Below are positions 7,245 through 13,207 of a stretch of DNA of 30,556 nt, in pieces. The notes under the pieces are model-generated. The model worked only from the letters and a program-made list of their open reading frames with translations, was not told the origin of the DNA and made no database searches. The translations under genes were made by a program, and so were the position numbers. The DNA is taken from positions 1 to 30,556 of the IMG/VR virus record IMGVR_UViG_3300042673_000164. One strand, given 5' to 3'. Within the stretch, counting starts at the first letter, position 1; the number at the start of each line of letters is the position of its first letter. The stretch is from a virus.

Positions 7245-7531
7245 CGGGCAGTTGGATGACTGTGTCGGGCGTTGAGTTGTGCGCGACGTGCAGCCACAAG
7301 TCTTGAACTTTTGACTGCACGAGCCTCACGCTTCTGTTCCCGTGATGGTTGCGATATCCAGTAGTGAACTGCGCCCAATGCAACAACATTGATTCCCATC
7401 CAAACAATCCAATCTGTTCGACTGGCAGGTTCGGCATCTGGTAGGTCTTCTGCTGATGGCATGAACATCATCACCCAACCGATTGCGATCAGTGCTGTTG
7501 TCCAACCTATCTTGATTCTGTTTCGCTCCAT
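7241..7531 (-). CDS. two-span membrane protein, holin-like
   Basis: Two hydrophobic segments (about residues 9-25, GWTTALIAIGWVMMFMP, and 40-58, IVWMGINVVALGAVHYW) are joined by an acidic loop and followed by a long basic tail (SREQKREARAVKSSR onward). ATG at 7531 has a strong AAGGAGG seven bases upstream. It follows the exported lysozyme by 61 bases and precedes WhiB by an ATGA overlap. Two spans with a charged tail and a lysozyme neighbour suggest a holin or other membrane effector. This is inference, since holins share little sequence. Confidence 0.55.
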   Translation of the reverse strand: MERNRIKIGWTTALIAIGWVMMFMPSAEDLPDAEPASRTDWIVWMGINVVALGAVHYWISQPSREQKREARAVKSSRLVAARRAQLNARHSHPTAR

Positions 7532-7592
7532 GTTTCCTCCTTGTAGTAGGTGTTACAAAGGTAGGACATTGGTGGCACCTAGTGGTGGATGG

Positions 7593-8114
7593 TCACCAAC
7601 CGCCAGGTGGAGGAGTCCAAGGATCCCAGCCCGCGATCTTGAACAGCACCAAACCTGCCTTGAGGTTCGTCAAAGCATCGAGCAGTGGAGCTTGTTCGCA
7701 GGCAATACCGGCAAGGCAGACCGCAGCTCGGTCGTTGCGTTCAAGGTTGTAGTTGACTCCGTTGATCTGAAGCAGACCCGAATCCGACTTGTTGGTTGCC
7801 TTTGTGTAGCCAGTGATGTTGCAGTTCTTGTCAACAATCGAGGAGCCAATACGGTTCGGGCATCCACCAGATTCTCGGAGGATGATGTGGCCTAGTTTCG
7901 CCCAGGTCTTGCGTGGCCATCCTGCTTCTGCTGCAAGGATGGGGAGCCAGCTGATGTCGCCGTGTTGGAACACGATGCGAGGCTGGTCTTCTTTGAGGTG
8001 TCGTGGGATGCTGGTGTGGGTTGGGTGGGGTTCGGGGGCTTGGGTGGCTTTCGCTACGCCTATGCCGAGGGTGAGTGTGGATATGGCTATCGCTAATGCT
8101 GTGATGCGTTTCAA
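7593..8114 (-). CDS. exported lysozyme/lytic transglycosylase (SLT-like)
   Basis: Translation starts at TTG 8114, with GGAAGG seven bases upstream. Residues 1-26 are a Sec-type signal peptide (KR, then ALAIAISTLTLGIGVA, and an Ala-rich cleavage region). The mature part has the lysozyme-superfamily signature: HIILRESGG with probable catalytic Glu81, and DSGLLQINGVNY at 111-122. An ITNLKAGLVLF-like helix and a GWDPWTP motif end the domain. Four cysteines (85, 98, 133, 139) fit an extracytoplasmic disulfide-bonded enzyme. It would cleave the glycan strand of peptidoglycan. It is distinct from the M15 endolysin at 10.5-11.1 kb. A role in entry, or in lysis without a holin, is possible. Confidence 0.8.
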   Translation of the reverse strand: MKRITALAIAISTLTLGIGVAKATQAPEPHPTHTSIPRHLKEDQPRIVFQHGDISWLPILAAEAGWPRKTWAKLGHIILRESGGCPNRIGSSIVDKNCNITGYTKATNKSDSGLLQINGVNYNLERNDRAAVCLAGIACEQAPLLDALTNLKAGLVLFKIAGWDPWTPPPGGW

Positions 8115-8144
8115 TAGTTTGCCTTCCGTTTGTCCGATATATAA

Positions 8145-8171
8145 CCCGCACCCAAGGAGGGGAGATGCGGG
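8145..8171 (-). terminator. possible weak terminator or RNA hairpin
   Basis: CCCGCA (8145-8150) and TGCGGG (8166-8171) are inverted. In the minus-strand RNA an inner CCC/GGG can add three pairs, and the stem is followed by UUAUAUAU. It lies in the roughly 105-base gap between the RHH gene and the lysozyme gene. The tail is not a clean U-run, so termination may be partial. Confidence 0.35.
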
Positions 8172-8219
8172 GGATGTTCCATGCGCCCGCCGAGGTCGCA
8201 GAACGATCCGCTTCTCAGC

Positions 8220-8369
8220 CTAGTCGGTGGGGTGCTGTGTTCGGTAGTACAGGTCTAGTGCTTGTTTGACTATTTGGGCTTTCGATTCGTCTTGCAGACG
8301 GGCTTCGACATCAAGCCAGTGCAGGGTTTCGTGTGATAGTCGGATGGTCAGGGTCGGATATTTGGTCAT
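8220..8369 (-). CDS. ribbon-helix-helix (CopG/Arc-type) regulator, 49 aa
   Basis: I read this short frame directly: ATG at 8369 overlaps the upstream stop as ATGA, and it ends at TAG 8222-8220. The sequence fits the RHH fold: a strand (PTLTIRLSHE), a first helix (TLHWLDVEARLQ), a turn (DESK) and a second helix (AQIVKQALDLYYR). RHH dimers bind operators with the strand in the major groove. An autoregulatory role on the promoter and inverted repeat near 8.80-8.85 kb is a reasonable inference. Confidence 0.7.
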   Translation of the reverse strand: MTKYPTLTIRLSHETLHWLDVEARLQDESKAQIVKQALDLYYRTQHPTD

Positions 8370-8587
8370 CGTGCGCTCCTGCATGATTCGCAGATGGTGT
8401 GGTCAAGACCGACAAGTTCGGAGAACTCGGTGGCTTCTTTCTGTGTCATCTTGACCCATTGGGTGCTTGATGTGGTGATCGTCTTGCGCGATTTGTTGGT
8501 GGATAGTTTGGTTGATGCTTCAAATCCGATGTGGTCTTGGCATGCGATCCGACCGTTGAGGTCTGACCAGAATGATGTGGTGGTCAT
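8366..8587 (-). CDS. hypothetical protein, 73 aa, Cys/His-containing
   Basis: I use the ATG at 8587, which overlaps the upstream stop as TGATG, over the GTG at 8590. The product has one CQDH pair near the N-terminus and a C-terminal CESC, so a split zinc site is possible, separated by a Thr/Ser-rich stretch and a helix (KEATEFSELVGL). It is followed by the RHH regulator with an ATGA overlap. No function is recognised. Confidence 0.5.
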   Translation of the reverse strand: MTTTSFWSDLNGRIACQDHIGFEASTKLSTNKSRKTITTSSTQWVKMTQKEATEFSELVGLDHTICESCRSAR

Positions 8588-8781
8588 CACAGCACCACCG
8601 TTGTATTCACAACTTCACCGTCAACGATGAGCAGGTTTGCGTAGTAAACTTTTTTGCCGTTTGGACGCTTGATGCCTGCGAAGTGTGTCCAACCGAGTTG
8701 GGTGACGAAGTTTGTTGAGTGTTCTTTGATTTCTACAACTTCCCACTTCTGGCCTTTGTTGCTGAACTGAATTGCTTGCAT
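8587..8781 (-). CDS. hypothetical protein, 64 aa
   Basis: The frame is open to 8826, but the ATG at 8781 has an excellent AAAGGAGGG ribosome binding site and is preferred. The product looks like a small beta barrel or sheet (KWEVVEIKEH, then WTHFAGIKRPNGKKVYYANLLIVDGEVV). It is the first gene after the candidate promoter at 8825-8853, ahead of the Cys/His protein and the RHH regulator. Confidence 0.6.
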   Translation of the reverse strand: MQAIQFSNKGQKWEVVEIKEHSTNFVTQLGWTHFAGIKRPNGKKVYYANLLIVDGEVVNTTVVL

Positions 8782-8800
8782 GATGTCCCTCCTTTGAGAC

Positions 8801-8817
8801 TCAAGGTATTTCCTTGA
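8801..8817. repeat. 6-bp perfect inverted repeat in leader
   Basis: TCAAGG and CCTTGA flank a five-base spacer between the candidate promoter and the start at 8781. It could be an operator half-site pair, for example for the RHH protein encoded downstream, or a small hairpin in the mRNA leader. Confidence 0.45.
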
Positions 8818-8824
8818 TGACTTC

Positions 8825-8853
8825 AATCTAGGGGCATTGTCTTACAATTACAA
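8825..8853 (-). promoter_or_regulatory. candidate sigma-70-type promoter
   Basis: On the minus strand TTGTAA is followed after 17 bases by TAGATT, each matching 4 of 6 consensus positions, in a locally AT-rich gap of 98 bases. It is correctly placed to start the 64-aa, 73-aa and RHH genes. No transcript data support it. Confidence 0.35.
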
Positions 8854-8879
8854 CTACTAATTCAGATATTTTTTGAGCC

Positions 8880-9140
8880 TTACTGGGTAAGGGTTTCAGG
8901 GCTACAGACCTTGATTCCTCGCACCATTGCCACAGGGATGTGCAGAATATGGTCGAGGTCGCCGTCGTCGGTTTCCGATTGGTAGACCGTAATGTGGTCT
9001 TTCTTCCCACCGTCACAGGTGGCCAACAAGAACCCGCAAGTCTTGATGATGTACTCGTCCTGATCGATGTCGGTGATTGGTGTCCAGCCGATCCCACCAG
9101 AATGCGTGTCAGCCCACGTCACCAACACAATCGGATTCAT
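8880..9140 (-). CDS. hypothetical phage protein, 86 aa
   Basis: The start IVLVTWADTHSGGIGW, a central IIKTCGFLLATCDG strand pair and a final HIPVAMVRGIKVCSPE resemble a widespread phage family of unknown function in which a V-x-W-x-D-x-H/A-S start is followed by two sheets. The ATG at 9140 overlaps the phosphoesterase stop as ATGA. About 100 non-coding bases follow, containing the candidate promoter for the next gene group. Confidence 0.55.
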   Translation of the reverse strand: MNPIVLVTWADTHSGGIGWTPITDIDQDEYIIKTCGFLLATCDGGKKDHITVYQSETDDGDLDHILHIPVAMVRGIKVCSPETLTQ

Positions 9141-10111
9141 GACTTGCCTGCCAAATAATCAACGCCACGCCACCTAGCCCAACCGTCACGGATGGGGATG
9201 AGTTCAAGGTTGAAGTCTCCGTCACCAGGTTCATACTCGACAACCGCCAAGCCTTGTTGCCAGTCTTCCGACCGGTACAACGGTCTGCCATCAAGGTCGT
9301 GTCCGCCACGAGTGGATGGCACAGCTCCGTCGGTTCGTGCCAAACAGCCAGGCGATGCAGCCAAGATGGTTCTTGCACCGTCGTAATCATCCCTCGTCCG
9401 TTCAGCCCATTCGCGCCGGTGGATGTGGCCAAAGATCACTGAGGTCTTCTGGGTTGCCAAATACTTGTGGGCAGTCGAGCCACCTGATGCGACCTTGTCG
9501 CCGTGAATAACGTGCAAGCGTTGGTTGATCCAATGCACTCCAGTTGGGTAGCCGCTCAGATACTCCACCTCGGACTCGTCAAGCCTGCACAGATATGGCA
9601 CTGACATCACAGGCCAGTCGTGCGGTGTGTGTCCACGTCGCAACCCGAAGGCTGCGGAGGCTGAGTCAAGGATCATGTTGCCGAGTCGTTCTTCGTGGTT
9701 GCCTGCTATCCAGATGATGCGGGCTTTCGGTGCAAGCGTTCTGATCTGGGCGCATAGTTCGGTGGCACGGTCGATGGCGGCTTGGGTGGTGCGGGCGAAC
9801 GCTGGGGTGTAGCGGTATTTGCCGAACTCGCAGAGGTCAAGGTTGTCGCCGACGAGTACGACTTGGGAGGGTTTGGCTGCTTTGACGATGGCTAGGGCGC
9901 AGGTGATTGCATCTTCATCGTGGATGGCTTCAAGTGTTCCGTTGGCTTGATGGAAGTAGCCGATCTGCATGTCAGGCAGAATGACCGCCTTCTCATAGAC
10001 ACCGACGGTGGGTGGTTGGATGTTGAGTTTGGGGACTGTGTACCGTTTGCCTGGTGTTACCACTGGCCATGCTGGGGTGAGTCCGTTGCGGATGGTGTCA
10101 GCGAGAGACAT
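9137..10111 (-). CDS. calcineurin-like metallophosphoesterase
   Basis: The 324-residue protein shows the metallophosphoesterase metal motifs in order: VILPDMQIGYF with Asp47 and a Gln in place of the usual His, LVGDNLD with Asp89, WIAGNHEERL at 135-142 (Asn138, His139), HVIHGDK with His203, and IFGHIHRRE with His229 and His231. Such enzymes hydrolyse phosphomonoesters or diesters, including nucleotides and nucleic acid. The phage substrate is unknown. The start at 10111 overlaps the small HTH gene by 14 bases, and translation is coupled to the 86-residue gene downstream. The D-x-Q form of motif I is seen in other phage members, so activity is still likely. Confidence 0.85.
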   Translation of the reverse strand: MSLADTIRNGLTPAWPVVTPGKRYTVPKLNIQPPTVGVYEKAVILPDMQIGYFHQANGTLEAIHDEDAITCALAIVKAAKPSQVVLVGDNLDLCEFGKYRYTPAFARTTQAAIDRATELCAQIRTLAPKARIIWIAGNHEERLGNMILDSASAAFGLRRGHTPHDWPVMSVPYLCRLDESEVEYLSGYPTGVHWINQRLHVIHGDKVASGGSTAHKYLATQKTSVIFGHIHRREWAERTRDDYDGARTILAASPGCLARTDGAVPSTRGGHDLDGRPLYRSEDWQQGLAVVEYEPGDGDFNLELIPIRDGWARWRGVDYLAGKS

Positions 10112-10325
10112 TGGTTGCCCGATATCTGGTGATGATTGAGCCGTGAAGTGTTATCCCTCGCGCTTGGAGGGCTTTGATGATTTGCGCGGGTGTGATCGTT
10201 GGGTCGATCAGGGCTTCTAGTAGGTCTTTTCCGTCTTGGTCGTTGAGTCCAGCAACGATTTCGCTGATTCGGTCACGCCTTTTTTGTGGGCTTTCTTGCC
10301 GTATTTCGTTGAGAAACTTGCCCAC
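10098..10325 (-). CDS. small HTH-like protein, 75 aa, GTG start
   Basis: The frame is open to 10394, but GTG at 10325 has AAGGGGA seven bases upstream and gives a 75-residue protein, avoiding most of the overlap with the preceding gene (53 bases remain). The sequence DLLEALIDPTITPAQIIKAL then QARGITLHGSIITRYR fits a small actinophage DNA-binding family in which a second, bent helix recognises DNA. It might be a packaging or regulatory factor. I see no nuclease or ATPase motif. Confidence 0.55.
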   Translation of the reverse strand: MGKFLNEIRQESPQKRRDRISEIVAGLNDQDGKDLLEALIDPTITPAQIIKALQARGITLHGSIITRYRATNVSR

Positions 10326-10527
10326 TGTTTGTCCCCTTGAGATGCCAGTCGATGTGTGAATCCAACTTACTGTCAATCTTGTCCACATTTCCACCGATGG
10401 TGCGAATTGCTTCCATCACCGTTGCGTGGTCATCGTGATTCTCTTTGCGGAACGCCATCATCAGCGTTGTCAACACGGTGCCAACCAAGCCGATCAGAGC
10501 TGCGAGAACGATTCCCCAGTCCATCAT
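10273..10527 (-). CDS. single-span membrane protein in lysis region, 84 aa
   Basis: One N-terminal hydrophobic segment (WGIVLAALIGLVGTVLTTLMMAF, about residues 4-26) is followed by a charged, helical part (ATVMEAIRTIGGNVDKIDSKLDS) and a basic tail. This layout is common in actinophage proteins next to endolysins, where they act as holin-like or antiholin proteins. The start overlaps the endolysin stop (ATGA, with a second ATG three bases on). Its exact role is inferred from context only. Confidence 0.55.
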   Translation of the reverse strand: MMDWGIVLAALIGLVGTVLTTLMMAFRKENHDDHATVMEAIRTIGGNVDKIDSKLDSHIDWHLKGTNSGQVSQRNTARKPTKKA

Positions 10528-11093
10528 GCGGGGAGTGTCGCTTCATAATCGAGGACGGCTTGAGGCATGGCTTGCCCTTCAGTAAACCGAATGTGCCAAC
10601 TTTCAGCCCCAGGCATCTCGACAACCTCATGGCTGAAGCCGAAGCGTTGCTCGTTGGCAAGCAGCCAGTCCATCACTTTCTTGTTGCCGGTGTTCGCAAT
10701 GTCTATAGCGATACCCAGCATGTGACGTGAGCAAGTCTTCGGGTCGTCGTTAGGTGCAGCGAGTGGGGCGTTGCCAGGCTTCAGATACCACTTCTCACCG
10801 TTCCAAGTGCGTGTCGAGGCATTTGGCAGAGGGGTCTTGCTGTACCTGGTCACGAATCCAGCGCGTTGCTGTTCGATGCTGCGGAAAGTGTCGCCGCTGC
10901 TCGTCGGTTTCAAGATGACACCATCAGCCTTGGCGGCTGCAATCATTGCCTCAACTGCACGAGCTGCACAGTGGTGCATCATTCCGCCACAGGACAGTCG
11001 ACGCAACATTGGTGTCGTGATCTCGGACGGCTTCTTGCCTTTGAGATGTTCACAGAACTTGATCGGCACCACAGGCCAAGGCATCTTGGTCAT
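10524..11093 (-). CDS. endolysin, M15/VanY-type L,D- or D,D-carboxypeptidase-like peptidase
   Basis: The 189-residue protein contains the M15 zinc site: SRHMLGIAIDIA with His124 and Asp131, and AESWHIRF with catalytic Glu164 and zinc ligand His167. The SGDTFRS motif at 66-72 precedes them, as in VanY-type enzymes. It would cut stem-peptide bonds in peptidoglycan. No signal peptide or separate wall-binding domain is visible, so it should need a holin. It is flanked by holin-like membrane proteins: the 77-aa one is three bases upstream and the 84-aa one overlaps its stop. Confidence 0.88.
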   Translation of the reverse strand: MTKMPWPVVPIKFCEHLKGKKPSEITTPMLRRLSCGGMMHHCAARAVEAMIAAAKADGVILKPTSSGDTFRSIEQQRAGFVTRYSKTPLPNASTRTWNGEKWYLKPGNAPLAAPNDDPKTCSRHMLGIAIDIANTGNKKVMDWLLANEQRFGFSHEVVEMPGAESWHIRFTEGQAMPQAVLDYEATLPA

Positions 11094-11095
11094 GG

Positions 11096-11329
11096 CTACT
11101 TTTTCTTTGCGCCGAACGCCTCATTGATTTCTTCGGCAGTCAACTGACCATCCAAAGAGGCTTGAGCCAACTTCTGAACGACGGTCGCAACAGCGGCGAA
11201 CCCAGCCAACACAGCCGACTTCCAAATCTCTAGTTCCGGTGCGATCACAGCAGAACCACCAACAATGGCCAAGGCTGACGATAGGAACACAGCGACAATA
11301 CGGCCACCCACATCTTGAATCTTCTTCAT
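11096..11329 (-). CDS. putative holin, 77 aa
   Basis: Two hydrophobic segments are visible: GRIVAVFLSSALAIVGGSAV at about 9-28 and WKSAVLAGFAAVATVVQKL at about 36-54, with a short amphipathic helix (LTAEEINEAFG) and a Lys-rich end (AKKK). Position immediately before the M15 endolysin and this topology suit a class II holin that triggers endolysin release. Its ATG overlaps the stop of the 55-residue membrane protein as ATGA. Confidence 0.65.
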   Translation of the reverse strand: MKKIQDVGGRIVAVFLSSALAIVGGSAVIAPELEIWKSAVLAGFAAVATVVQKLAQASLDGQLTAEEINEAFGAKKK

Positions 11330-11493
11330 GACTTGTCTTCTTTCTTGGTTAGGACACCCACAAGATGAAGAGCCAAAGTCCCAACCGTCACCCAGATGGC
11401 AAGTTGCTGGGTGAACCCAGACAACGTGCCAATCGTGATGATAGATGCGCCGATAGTCCAGAGGAGTGCGTGAATCTCGCCCCAGAATCTCAT
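11326..11493 (-). CDS. two-span micro-membrane protein, 55 aa
   Basis: I translated this frame codon by codon. ATG at 11493 overlaps the stop of the stalk-protein gene as ATGA, and its own TGA overlaps the holin ATG as ATGA, so it is locked into the lysis operon. The protein has two hydrophobic helices (ALLWTIGASIITIGTLSGF and QLAIWVTVGTLALHLVGVL) and a basic-acidic tail (TKKEDKS). Size and topology fit a holin, antiholin or pinholin. It is short enough to be missed by length filters. Confidence 0.7.
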   Translation of the reverse strand: MRFWGEIHALLWTIGASIITIGTLSGFTQQLAIWVTVGTLALHLVGVLTKKEDKS

Positions 11494-12926
11494 TGTCGTC
11501 TCCGTAAAGTAGGCGCAGGACTTGCCGCTAATAGTACCGCACCCAACGCAACTAACGCACGACGCTCAGACACAGGGATGCGCGAATCGAACGGAACATA
11601 ACTATCGGCGAACCCTGAGAAGATATTCAACACCGACTCAAACGCTTTTCTCACGGACGAAGGTGCCGATTGCACCGCAGCCACCACCTCAGCAGCTTGC
11701 TCCACAGACAACTCATCCGTGCTGATCTCACTGAACAACGCCTCAGCCTGGACGCTAGTGATGGCGGCCAAGACGGCGGGGCTGGAGACGAATGTGGCGG
11801 CTTGGTTGGTGTCGAGGTCTTTGGTGATGAGGTCGTCGACTAGGGCAACGATTTGTTCTTCGGTTGCTTCTGAGAGTTGTTCGATGACGGCATCAAACTG
11901 TTCTTCTGTCAGGGCTTCTTTCACGTCTGGTGGGGCTGGGACGGTCTGTGGTGGCTCTGGCGCAGTGTCGGTGATTGGGAGCGTCTCAGGGGCTTGTGGC
12001 GCTTCTGGTGGGCTTGTGTCGTCAGGCAACGGTAGGGTGACGGCTGGTTCTTCTACCGTGTCGGGAGGTTCGGGTGCTGTTTCTGGTGGAATTGGTTGTG
12101 TCTCTGGTGGTGTGGGTGCCGTATCTGGTGGTGCTGGCATCGTTGTGGGTGGTGGCTCAACCGTTGCAGGTGGCTGCGCTACTGGTGGCGATACGGGTTC
12201 TGTGGTGGTCGTGGTTGCAGGCACCGTCGAGGTGGTCGTCGTTGAAGTGGTGGATGTAGATGCTTGAGTGGTTGACGGTTCTAGGGTGGTCGTCGTTGAT
12301 TCTGTTGATGTTGTTTGGGGTAAGGAAGAAGTAGTTGACTCAGCCACAGTCGTTGTGGACACATCGGTTGTGGTTGTGGCCACAGGGCTAGTGCTGAAGG
12401 CTTCGTCCGGCACGATCTCCCAATCACCATCATCAATCTTCCAAGCCAACATCAGGCAGGTGCCACCGCCATTCTCATACATCCACACCTCAAGTGGCAG
12501 ACTGCCAGCCTGAAGGCTGAGATTGCCAGACTGCCAAGCGGAACAACCCTGATCAGTCCATGATCCCCAAGTGTTGCCACCGATAGTTGCTTCACCTCCG
12601 TCATCTGATGCCAACCAGAACTCGATGGTGGTGTGTTCTGGAATCGTGATGAAGCCCGTCAGATGCACCATGAACAGATCATCAGGACAACCCTGAACAG
12701 GTTCACCGTCATAGCTGCGATTGATATTGTTCTCAACCTCACTCGCACACAACGTGTACAGCGTTGTTGACTGCTGAGGAGGTACCTCGTCTATGACGTA
12801 GTAAGAGGCATCCAAGCCTTGAACCACATCAGCACGAGCAACAAACGGAAAGAAACTGAGAACTACAGCAGGGAGAACAATTACAAGGCGGGCGAAACTA
12901 CCCAAGCCAAAGACGCTTCGTCCCAT
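11490..12926 (-). CDS. exported PA14-like protein with Thr/Pro stalk and C-terminal membrane anchor
   Basis: I choose ATG 12926 (478 residues) over the ATG at 12971, because it puts a signal peptide at the very start: a short basic part, LVIVLPAVVLSFFPFV, and cleavage after ARA at residue 32. Residues about 34-175 look PA14-like (GLDASYYVI, then IEFWLASDDGGEATIGG, and later LPLEVWMYENGGGTCLMLAW), a fold used for carbohydrate or surface binding. Residues 178-245 are Thr/Ser-rich and 246-335 Pro/Thr/Glu-rich, making a stalk open to O-glycosylation. A helical domain (336-440) with repeated short helices leads to a hydrophobic segment (456-470) and RRRQ at the end. The protein should face outward from the membrane. 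It lies directly upstream of two holin-like genes and the endolysin. A tail-spike identity is less likely because of the signal peptide. Confidence 0.75.
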   Translation of the reverse strand: MGRSVFGLGSFARLVIVLPAVVLSFFPFVARADVVQGLDASYYVIDEVPPQQSTTLYTLCASEVENNINRSYDGEPVQGCPDDLFMVHLTGFITIPEHTTIEFWLASDDGGEATIGGNTWGSWTDQGCSAWQSGNLSLQAGSLPLEVWMYENGGGTCLMLAWKIDDGDWEIVPDEAFSTSPVATTTTDVSTTTVAESTTSSLPQTTSTESTTTTLEPSTTQASTSTTSTTTTSTVPATTTTTEPVSPPVAQPPATVEPPPTTMPAPPDTAPTPPETQPIPPETAPEPPDTVEEPAVTLPLPDDTSPPEAPQAPETLPITDTAPEPPQTVPAPPDVKEALTEEQFDAVIEQLSEATEEQIVALVDDLITKDLDTNQAATFVSSPAVLAAITSVQAEALFSEISTDELSVEQAAEVVAAVQSAPSSVRKAFESVLNIFSGFADSYVPFDSRIPVSERRALVALGAVLLAASPAPTLRRRQ

Positions 12927-13207
12927 GCGTAATCTTTCCCATCTGTAGGTCGAGGCACAGGGGCTTGCCAATCATAATTGGAATCCAATGACCAAGACTC
13001 AAATGGCTGTGGAACAACAAACACGTCAGCATCAGCATGATAGATAAAACCAACACCAGCGTAAGTCTTGCCTTCAACACCAATAAAAGTTTCTACCCAT
13101 GTTCCTGTGTAGCGTTCAGGGTTCGCTTCTAAGAAGTCTTGTTGAACAACAGCAACACGAGTGACAACATTGTTTGCGTCAATCTGTGCGAAGTATTGTG
13201 CGCTCAT
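12881..13207 (-). CDS. small tail-tip/fibre-associated protein, 108 aa
   Basis: A small protein with an N-terminal YFAQIDANNVVTRVAVVQQD, a central THY-type region (GKTYAGVGFIYHADADVFVVPQP) and a C-terminal aromatic part (YDWQAPVPRPTDGKDYAWDE). Similar small proteins accompany tail fibre genes in environmental phages, where they may help fibre folding or act as adaptors. The start overlaps the fibre gene stop as ATGA. The next gene starts inside its last 46 bases in another frame. Confidence 0.55.
   Translation of the reverse strand: MSAQYFAQIDANNVVTRVAVVQQDFLEANPERYTGTWVETFIGVEGKTYAGVGFIYHADADVFVVPQPFESWSLDSNYDWQAPVPRPTDGKDYAWDEASLAWVVSPAL

Noticed and set aside
8164-8268. Plus-strand 34-codon ORF with a perfect AAGGAGGGG upstream
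   Set aside because: It overlaps the RHH gene, has no recognisable features and would be the only plus-strand gene. The purine run is part of an inverted repeat.
11719-12513. Gly/Val/Ser-rich plus-strand frames in the stalk gene region
   Set aside because: They are the complement of Thr/Pro codons. The minus frame has a signal peptide, PA14-like domain and anchor.
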